From Bolinopsis microptera (lineage: Eukaryota; Ctenophora; Tentaculata; Lobata; Bolinopsidae): a stretch of DNA of 64,000 bases. A model generated the notes under the pieces. That model was given only the letters and a program-made list of their open reading frames with translations. It was not told where the DNA came from and searched no databases. The stretch's first letter is position 1. Each line of letters starts with the position of its first letter. Positions 56,341-64,000 of this stretch are shown here, in pieces. The position numbers and the translations under genes were made by a program. The stretch is from contig NC_087077.1 of NCBI RefSeq assembly GCF_026151205.1, forward strand, positions 1,674,001 through 1,738,000, read 5' to 3'.

Positions 56341-57684
56341 TCATGAGTGAGTCTTCATATGTGCTTTGAGATATGATTTATTAGCTGTTGCAAACAAACA
56401 ATCTGGACATGTAAATGGTTTCTCTCCTGAGTGAGTCTTTATCATATGTGCTTTGAGGTTTGAATTATTAGCTGTTGCAAACAAACAATCTGGACATGTA
56501 AATGATTTCTCTCCGGAGTGAGTCAGCAGATGTCTTTTCAAATGGGATTTCTGAGCTGTTGCATACAGACAATCTGGACATGTAAGTGGTTTCTCTCCTG
56601 AGTGAGTCTTTAGATGTAATTTGAGATATGATTTATTAGCTGTTGCAAACAAACAATCTGGACATTTAAATGATTTATCTCCTGAGTGAGTCTTCATATG
56701 TAATTTGAGATATGATTTATTAGCTGTTGCAAACAAACAATCTGGACATTTATATGGTTTCTCTCCCGAGTGAGTCTTTAAATGATCCAGAAGAGTATAT
56801 TTCCGAGCTGCTGCGTATGAACAATCTGGACATTTAAATGGTTTCTCTCCCGAGTGAGTAATCATATGTGATTTAAGATGTGATTTCCGAGCTGCTGCAT
56901 ACAAACAATCTGGGCATTTAAATGGTTTTTCTTCGGAATGAGTCTTTAGATGATCTTTGAGGTGTGACTTATTAGCTGTTGCATACGAACAATCTGTACA
57001 TTTAAATGGTTTATCTCCCGAATGAGTCTTCAAATGTTTTTTGATGTAAGATTTCTGAGATGTAGCATACAAACAATCTGGACATTTAAATGATTTCTCT
57101 CCGGAGTGAATTGTTACGTTATATTGAAGAGTAGCACGGATCTTTTCTTGAGGATTGCTATTTTTCAGAGGAATGCAAGCACTGTCCGATCTATTACTGA
57201 TTACAGTTCTTAAACCACTATTATTATCAGTATCATTTTGAAATTCATCACATTCTGATCTTTTTCGTTTGTCAGAGTTTTCTACATGATCTTTTATATG
57301 TTTAATGAAACTATCCTCCTCTAGAATCTTTTCCCCACAAACTGAGCAGAGAAAGCCTCCAGACACTCCTTTAATTTCACTCTGCTCCGTTTTTACTCCT
57401 GATTTAAGAACATCGTATTTATTTTCGACACAACAACCATCTTGTTCTGTAACATAACCATTTTCATGAACAGACCCTCCAGTAAATTCACTCAACAAAC
57501 TTCGTCCCACATCCTTTTCCAGTACTTGTAAGTCAGGCTGATAATGACGTTCCCTGACATGTTCAATAAAATACTTCTCATAGAAAAGTTGTTCACCACA
57601 TGCTGGACATAGAAATCCTCCAGTTTTACTTCTCAAATCCTCTTCTTCGGTCTTTATTTCGCTTTTAATGTGAGGACATGACAT
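56341..57684 (-). CDS. C2H2 zinc-finger protein, paralogue B, C-terminally truncated
   Basis: Intronless, 447 codons, with the same layout as paralogue A: MSCPHIKSEIKTEEED, two atypical fingers separated by LKSGVKTEQSEI, a linker, then nine classical fingers. The last three fingers and the terminal TGA are the same as in A, so the stop predates the duplication or was copied by gene conversion. In the linker-proximal region it is closest to D (shared IKDHVE/IKDHIE and IRATLQYNVTI). Function is inferred as a DNA-binding regulator. Whether the shortened protein works is unknown. Confidence 0.85.
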   Translation of the reverse strand: MSCPHIKSEIKTEEEDLRSKTGGFLCPACGEQLFYEKYFIEHVRERHYQPDLQVLEKDVGRSLLSEFTGGSVHENGYVTEQDGCCVENKYDVLKSGVKTEQSEIKGVSGGFLCSVCGEKILEEDSFIKHIKDHVENSDKRKRSECDEFQNDTDNNSGLRTVISNRSDSACIPLKNSNPQEKIRATLQYNVTIHSGEKSFKCPDCLYATSQKSYIKKHLKTHSGDKPFKCTDCSYATANKSHLKDHLKTHSEEKPFKCPDCLYAAARKSHLKSHMITHSGEKPFKCPDCSYAAARKYTLLDHLKTHSGEKPYKCPDCLFATANKSYLKLHMKTHSGDKSFKCPDCLFATANKSYLKLHLKTHSGEKPLTCPDCLYATAQKSHLKRHLLTHSGEKSFTCPDCLFATANNSNLKAHMIKTHSGEKPFTCPDCLFATANKSYLKAHMKTHS

Positions 57685-57929
57685 CTGAAGAGTAATCTGG
57701 TTAAATTAATAAAATTATTCAAGAGGATGTTAAATCAGTAGTATTGTTATCATGAATCAGGAGTGCCGTGCATCTATTTTGAATTTGGAATTATACAGTG
57801 TTATACAGGATAGGTTTTTGATGGATGCATTTAGTCAGAAATGGGAGATTTAAGTCGACATACATTATAAATAAGCAAAGAAGACAATTACATTCCAAAA
57901 AGTATATTTATTAACATGGACATGAGAAA

Positions 57930-59125
57930 TGATGTATAATCAAGGAGTTGTCAAGGTAATATACCTTAAGAACGACAAATGTAGTCTACCATAAATTTAG
58001 TCAAACTTTTGACTAAAATTATTGTAAACCAAATTTCATGAGACTAAATTTTTCGGCGACTAATTCTAAAGGAGACCAAAATTTCAGTAGAGCATATATG
58101 ACATGAATATTGAATATTATTAAGCTCACCTTGTAATAGGGCTTTATAATTAATATATGACATCACCGTTCCTACTGCACAAAACCGTACCAAATTCCTA
58201 TTACGTTTAAAGGGTTAGAGCTCCTCTTGGACATTACATTTTTAATCGATCTATCCCAATGAATGCTCTGTTGAAACGGCTGAAGGATCATATCGACATA
58301 AACTACGTCGTACCGACAGAGATGCTAAAGTCGAAAAGGGTGAAAAAGAAACTGAATAGTGTACTGAAGAACTTATATTCGTGATCATACAGAGTCACAA
58401 ACTCTGGATCTGATGTTATTGAAATTCCTTCAGAGTAATACATTACAGCTTAATCTGTAATGCTCAGACGGTGTAGACTAAATTTGTCGTTGTTAAGGTA
58501 AATGGAATGGAAAATGGTCTCGAAAAGTCGAAAAATGTCACTAAAATTGTTGCAGACTAAAAATTTGCGAAATTTGTGACTAAAATTATCAGGGGTGTAG
58601 GAAGCGGGGGGCAAGGAGGCCATCGCCCCCCATGAAATCTGGGTAAGGGGCCAAAAAGGGCCAACTTTTAAATTCAGGTTTCTAAAAAAATTTTAAGAAA
58701 ATCATTCCTGCCTTATTAGCAAATTTAACAAAATATAGCAAAATTTAACAAAATTTAATAAAATTTAGCTAATTTTGTTGTCCATTTTTGTCCCATGAAA
58801 TCTGTCCCATGAAATCTGGGTAAGGGGCCAAAAAGGGCCAACTTTTAAATTCAGGTTTCTAAAAAAATTTTAAGAAAATCATTCCTGCCTTATTAGCAAA
58901 TTTAACAAAATATAGCAAAATTTAACAAAATTTAATAAAATTTAGCTAATTTTGTTGTCCATTTTTGTCCGCTAATGTCGACTTTTGTCTGTCAATGTCC
59001 ACAAAATATGTCCACCCATGTCCGCCTATGTCCGCCTATGTCATCCTATGTCCTGTGAGCCTCCTGTCCTGTACTGTCCTCTCCAGTCCTTTTTGGATAC
59101 TATGAAACAAAAGAACATAGACGGA
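57930..59125. other. ~1.2-kb insertion in the B-C spacer
   Basis: Replaces about 130 bp of the flanking block found beside the other paralogues. It contains a 41-codon frame starting MNALLKRLKDHIDINYVV near 58258, the direct repeat at 58631-58970 and a run of TGTCCACC/TGTCCGCC motifs to 59095. Origin unknown, probably mobile. Confidence 0.5.
58631..58970. repeat. 163-bp direct tandem duplication
   Basis: CATGAAATCTGGGTAAGGGG to CATTTTTGTCC occurs at 58631-58793 and again, apparently identical, at 58808-58970, separated by 14 bases that themselves repeat the start of the unit. Confidence 0.93.
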
Positions 59126-59367
59126 CGTGGCTACAAAATTGTGTCTAAGATGATATATGAAAGTTTTCGACTTCACCTTATTCGGCAAGTTATTCTCAAA
59201 TTCAAATATCTTAATACGGAAAAGGATAGATTTAAATTGTAGAATCTTGATGTTCATCATTTTTAAAACAACACTTCCGATGATCAAATAAAATCATAAA
59301 AGTAATACTATCCAGCGGACATAATGAAAAAAAGAGAAAAGCCCAGAATAAAGATTCTAGAATGATT

Positions 59368-60717
59368 CTAACTAGCATGGGTTTTCTGATGGCGTAGTAA
59401 ATGCGACTTTCTAGCTGTTGCGTATGAACAATCTGGACATTTAAATGGTGTCTCTCCCGTGTGAGTAATCATATGTACTTTGAGGCTTGATTTCCGAGCT
59501 GCTGCATATGAACAATCTGGACATTTAAATGGTTTCTCACCGGAATGAGTCATCATATGTACTCTGAGGATAGATTTCAGAACTGCTGCATACGAACAAT
59601 CTGGACATTTAAATAGGTTTTCTTCGGAATGAGTCTTTATATGATCTTTGAGGCGTGATTTATAAGCAGTTTCAAACAAACATTCTGGACATTTAAATGG
59701 TTTCTCTCCAGAATGAGTCTTTAGATGATCTTTAAGGTGTGCATTATTAGCTGTTGCATATGAACAATCTGGACATTTAAATGGTTTCTCTCCAGAGTGA
59801 GTTTTTAGATGATATTTGAGTTGTGATTTCCGAGCTGTTGCATATGAACAATCTGGACATTTAAATGGTTTATCTCCCGAGTGAGTCTTCACATGTACGT
59901 TGAGTGATGATTTATAAGCTGTTGCAAACAAACATTCTGGACATTTAAATGGTTTTTCTTCAGAATGAGTCTTCAAATGTGCTTTGAGGTGTGATTTCCG
60001 AGCTGCTGCATATGAACAATCTGGACATTTAAATGGTTTCTCTCCAGAGTGAGTCTTCAAATGTTTTTTGAGGTATGATTTCAGAGTAGTTGCATATGAA
60101 CAATCTCGACATTTAAATGATTTCTCTCCGGAGTGAATAGTTACGCTATATTGAAGAGTAGCATGTCAGATCTTTTCTTGAGGATGGCATTTTTCCATAG
60201 GAATGCAAGGACTGGCCGATCTATTCCTAATTCTAGATCTTAGACCATTATTATTATCACTATCATTTTGAAATTCATCACATTTTGGTCTTTTTCGTTT
60301 GCCAGAGCTTTGTATATGAAGTCTGATATGTTTAATGAAAGTATCCTCCTCCAGAAACTTTTCCCCACAAACTGAGCAGAAAAAGCCTCCAGACATGCCA
60401 TTAATTACACTCTGCTCCGTTTTTACTTCTGATTTAAGAACATCGTAATATTTATTTTCGACACAACAACCATCTTGTTCTATAACATAACCATTTTCAT
60501 GAACAGAACTTCCAGTAAATTCACTGAACATACTTTGTTCCTCATCCTTTTCTAGTACTTGTAGGTCAGGCTGATAATGACGTTCCCTGACATGTTCAAT
60601 AAAATACTTCTCAGAGAAAAGTTGTTCACCACATGCTGGACATAGAAATCCTCCAGTTTTGCTTCTCAAATCCTCTTCTTCGGTCTTTATTTCGCTTTTA
60701 AAGTGAGGACATGACAT
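59368..60717 (-). pseudogene. C2H2 zinc-finger paralogue C, split by in-frame stop
   Basis: 60717-60169 encodes the usual N-terminus (MSCPHFKSEIKTEEED, two atypical fingers, linker ending CHPQEKI). A TGA at 60168-60166 then interrupts: where A, B and D read ATC CGT GCT, this copy reads ATC TGA CAT GCT, a 3-base gain that keeps frame. Nine classical fingers continue in the same frame to the natural terminus SHLLRHQKTHAS. The finger part has an internal Met at 60060 and could be made by reinitiation. All fingers look intact, so the lesion is probably recent. Confidence 0.83.
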
Positions 60718-61229
60718 CTGAAGAGTATTCTGGTTAAATTTATAAAAGAATTCAAGAGGAAGTTAAAATCAGCAGTAATGTCATCATATATCAGGAGTGC
60801 CGTGCATCTATCATAAATTTGGCACTATACAGTGTTTTACAGGATAAGTTTTTGATAGATGCATATAGTCAGAAATGGAAGATTTAAGTCAACATACATT
60901 ATAAGTAAGCAAAGATGACAATTGTAAACTATTTCGAATATAAATTATCGTTAATTATATATATTGTTACATATCTATTATCTTTATATACTATTAGGCT
61001 ACATAATTGTGTCTAAGATGAAATGAAAGTTTTTGACTTGATTTTATTCGGTAAATTATTCCTAAATTCAAATATCTAAATACGGAAAAAGATAGATTTA
61101 AATCGTAGAATCTAGATATTCATAGTTTTTTAAACAAACTTCCGATGATCAAATAAATCATAAAAGTAATAATATTCAGTGCACATAATTAAAACAATAG
61201 AAAAACCCAGAATAAAGATTCTAATGATT

Positions 61230-62244
61230 CTAACTAGCATGCATTTTCTGGTGGCGTAGTAAATGCGAATTATAGGCTGTTGCATATGAACAATCTGAAC
61301 ATTTAAATGGTTTCTCTCCTGAGTGAGTTTTTATATGATATTTGAGGTTTGACTTCCGAGCTGTTGCATATGAACAATCTGGACAATTAAATGGTGTCTC
61401 TCCCGAGTGAGTATTTAAATGTACTTTGAGGTATGCCTTATTAGCTGTTGCAAACAAACATTCTGGACATTTAAATGGTTTATCTCCAGAGTGAGTCCTC
61501 ATAATATGTTCTTTCAGGTATGATTTCAGAACTGTTGCATACGAACAATCTGGACATGTATATGGTTTCTCTCCCGAGTGAGTCTTCAAATGTTTTTTGA
61601 GGTTTGATTTCAGAACGGTTGCAAATGAACAATCTAAACATTTAAATGATTTCTCTTCGGAATAAATTGTTACGTTATATTGAAGAGTAGCACGGATCTT
61701 TTCTTGAGGATTGCAATTTTCGAGAGGAATGCAAGCACTGTCCGATCTATTCCTAATTCCAGATCCTAGACCATTATTATTATCACTATCATTTTGAAAT
61801 TCATCACATTTTGGTCTATTTCGTTTGCCAGAGCTTTCTATGTGATCTTTTATATGTTTAATGAAAATACCCTCCTCTAGAATCTTTTCCCCACAAACTG
61901 AGCAGAGAAAGCCTCCAGACATGCCATTAATTTCACTTTGCTCCGTTTTTACTTCTGATTTAAGAACATCGTAATATTTGTTTTCGACACAACAACCATC
62001 TTGTTCTGTAACATAACCATTTTCATGAACAGACCCTCCAGTATATTCACTCAACAAACTTTGTTCCTCATCCTTTTCTAGTACTTGTAGTTTCAGGCTG
62101 ATAATGACGTTCCCTGACATGTTCAATAAAATACTCCTCAGAGAAAAGTTGTTCACCACATGCTGGACATAGAAAACCTCCAGTTTTGCTTCTCAAATAT
62201 TCTTCTTCGGTCTTTATTTCGCTTTTAATGTGAGGACATGACAT
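61230..62244 (-). pseudogene. C2H2 zinc-finger paralogue D, N-terminal frameshift
   Basis: The normal start MSCPHIKSEIKTEEE lies at 62244. After YQPE at about 62092 one extra base (TT in place of G on the + strand) shifts the frame and a stop follows within a few codons. From there to 61230 the original frame is open: VLEKDEEQ, the second atypical finger, linker, five classical fingers, natural terminus HLLRHQKMHAS. An upstream Met in the finger frame near 62159 gives a 309-codon frame that would replace the first finger with unrelated sequence. Confidence 0.83.
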
Positions 62245-62866
62245 CTGAAGAGTATTCTGGTTAAATTAATAAAATATTTCAAGAGGAAGTTAAAATCAGT
62301 AGTAATGTTATCATGAATCAGGAGTGCCATGCATTCATTATAAATTTGGCACTATACAGTGTTTAACAGTATAAGTTTTTGATGGATGCATTTTGTCAGA
62401 AATGGAAGATATAAGTCAACATACATTATAATTAAGCTAAGAAAACAATTGCATTCCAGAAACTAAATTTATTAACATGGACATGAGAAATAATGCATAA
62501 TCAAGGTCACATAATTAATGTTTCTGTAAACTATTTCGTATATAAATTATCATCAATTATAGATATTGTTACGTCATATCTATTATCTATATATATCCTA
62601 TTAGGCTACAAAATTGCGTCTAAGATGATATTAAAGTTTTTGAGTTTAACTTATTCGGCGAGTAATTCTCAAATTCATATGTATCTAAATACGGAAAAGG
62701 ATAGATTTAAATTGTAGAATCTAGATATTCATCATTTTTAAACAATACCTCAGATGATTAGATAAAATAAATCATTTTAACACTTGAAACGACATCATAA
62801 AAGTTATACTATTAAGTGCACATAATGAAAAAAAGTAAAAACCCCAGAATAAAGATTCTAATGATT

Positions 62867-63033
62867 CTAACTAGCATGCATTTTCTGGTGGCAAAGTAAA
62901 TTCGACATTTTAGCTGCTGCATATAAACAATCTGGATTTTTAAATAGTTTCTCTGCTGGGTGAATCCTCATAATATGTACTTTGAGGTCAAATTTATTAG
63001 CTGTTGCAAAAAATTAAACAAACAATCTAAACA
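62867..63033 (-). pseudogene. decaying zinc-finger tail of paralogue E
   Basis: After the TAA at 63036-63034 the next finger has an 8-base insertion (AATTTTTT) and the one after it has a cysteine changed to asparagine (FKNPDC). It still ends with the family terminus HQKMHAS and a stop. Confidence 0.78.
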
Positions 63034-64000
63034 TTAAAATGGTTTCTCTCCAGAGTGAGTCTTCATAATATGTCCATTGAGTGATGATTGATAAGCTGTT
63101 TCAAACAAACATTCTGGACATTTAAATGGTTTATCTCCCGAGTGAGTCTTTAAATGTACTTTGAGGTTTGATTTCTGAGCTGTTTCAAACAAACAATCTG
63201 AGCATTTAAATGGTTTTTCTTCGGAATGAGTCTTTAGATGATCTTTGAGGTGTGATTTATAAGCAGTTGCATATGAACAATCTGGACATTTAAATGGTTT
63301 CTCTCCCGAGTGAGTAATCATATGTGCTTTGAGGTGTGATTTCCGACCTGTTGCATACAAACAATCTGGACATTTAAATGGTTTATCTCCGGAGTGAGTC
63401 TTCGTATGCATTATAAGATCTGATTTCCGAGCTGTAGCAAACAAACAATCTGGACATTTAAATGGTTTCTCTCCTGAGTGAGTCTTCAAATGTTCTTTGA
63501 GGTTTGATTTCAGAACGGTTGCATGTGAACAATCTGGACATTTAAATGGTTTCTCTCCCGAGTGAGTCTTTGAATGTACTTTGAGATATGACTTATTAGC
63601 TGTTGCAAACAAACATTCTGGACATTTAAATGGTTTTTCTTCGGAATGAGTCTTCAAATGAGCTTTGAGTGATGATTGATAAGCTGTTGCAAACAAACAT
63701 TCTGGACATTTAAATGGTTTCTCTCCAGAATGAGTCTTTAGATGTTCTTTAAGGTGTGAATTATTATCTGTTGCATATGAACAATCTGGACATTTAAATG
63801 GTTTCTCTCCCAAATGAGTAATCATATGTACTTTGAGGTTTGATTTCCGAGCTGCAGCATACGAACAATCTTGACATTTAAATGGTTTATCTCCTGAGTG
63901 AGTCTTTGAATGATTCAGAAGATTATATTTCCGAGCTGTTGCATACGAACAATCTGTACATTTAAATGGTTTATCTCCCAAGTGAGTCTTCGTATGCATT
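63034..64000 (-). CDS. C2H2 zinc-finger protein, paralogue E, N-terminus beyond window
   Basis: Open to the right edge, at least 321 codons, with one partial and eleven complete classical fingers (KCPDCSYATxxKSxLxxH and KCPECLFATAYQSSLxxH types) joined by THSGEKP, THSEEKP or THSGDKP linkers. It stops inside a GEKPF linker because AAA has become TAA (CCATTTTAATGT against CCATTTAAATGT in paralogues). At least the last finger has been lost from the protein. The N-terminal module cannot be seen. Confidence 0.85.
   Translation of the reverse strand, partial: MHTKTHLGDKPFKCTDCSYATARKYNLLNHSKTHSGDKPFKCQDCSYAAARKSNLKVHMITHLGEKPFKCPDCSYATDNNSHLKEHLKTHSGEKPFKCPECLFATAYQSSLKAHLKTHSEEKPFKCPECLFATANKSYLKVHSKTHSGEKPFKCPDCSHATVLKSNLKEHLKTHSGEKPFKCPDCLFATARKSDLIMHTKTHSGDKPFKCPDCLYATGRKSHLKAHMITHSGEKPFKCPDCSYATAYKSHLKDHLKTHSEEKPFKCSDCLFETAQKSNLKVHLKTHSGDKPFKCPECLFETAYQSSLNGHIMKTHSGEKPF

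Overview
The window looks like invertebrate animal nuclear DNA. It is AT-rich, with intron-bearing genes, GT-AG splice sites, metazoan families (alpha-catenin, an EMSY-like ENT-domain protein, C2H2 zinc fingers with GEKPF linkers), and many microsatellites, minisatellites and transposon remnants. I cannot name the species. Short introns and tight gene spacing would suit an early-branching animal such as a cnidarian, placozoan, sponge or ctenophore, but that is inference. No prokaryotic, organellar or viral gene was recognised. No tRNA or rRNA gene was recognised, but tRNAs were not searched for systematically.

Layout. 1-637 (-): 3-prime-truncated C2H2 zinc-finger gene. 1261-2169 (-): intronless polyamine aminopropyltransferase. 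2838-3695 (-): two-helix membrane protein, probably mitochondrial. 3.7-6.6 kb: repeat-rich spacer. 6641-8977 (+): intronless alpha-catenin-like gene. 9311-17530 (+): ORC1, 15 exons whose phases all agree (840 codons). 18023-21999 (+): splicing factor CDC40/PRP17, 4 exons (556 codons). 22365-46036 (+): a 22-exon gene (1480 codons) that starts as EMSY (ENT domain plus the EMSY-specific box) and ends in a bromodomain-like segment. Intron 5 of this gene carries an 8-exon antisense nested gene (25527-29404). Intron 7 carries two related minisatellites, a possible alternative exon and a nested set of three terminal-inverted-repeat elements. 47.5-51.1 kb: a foldback-type element, two inverted arms each built from tandem ~326-bp units around a ~600-bp core. 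52.7-64.0 kb (-): five tandem C2H2 zinc-finger paralogues, every one carrying a lesion (stop or frameshift), with a 5-prime-truncated LINE inserted between the first two.

Functional context. The four + strand genes (cell adhesion, replication licensing, splicing, chromatin) lie head to tail with 333-492 bp between coding regions. Most start codons sit a short way downstream of an acceptor-like AG, which would fit 5-prime UTR introns or spliced-leader addition. The zinc-finger cluster is an expanding and decaying family of putative DNA-binding regulators with N-terminal SUMO-consensus motifs. The exon models come from reading splice sites and phases by eye; no transcript evidence was available.
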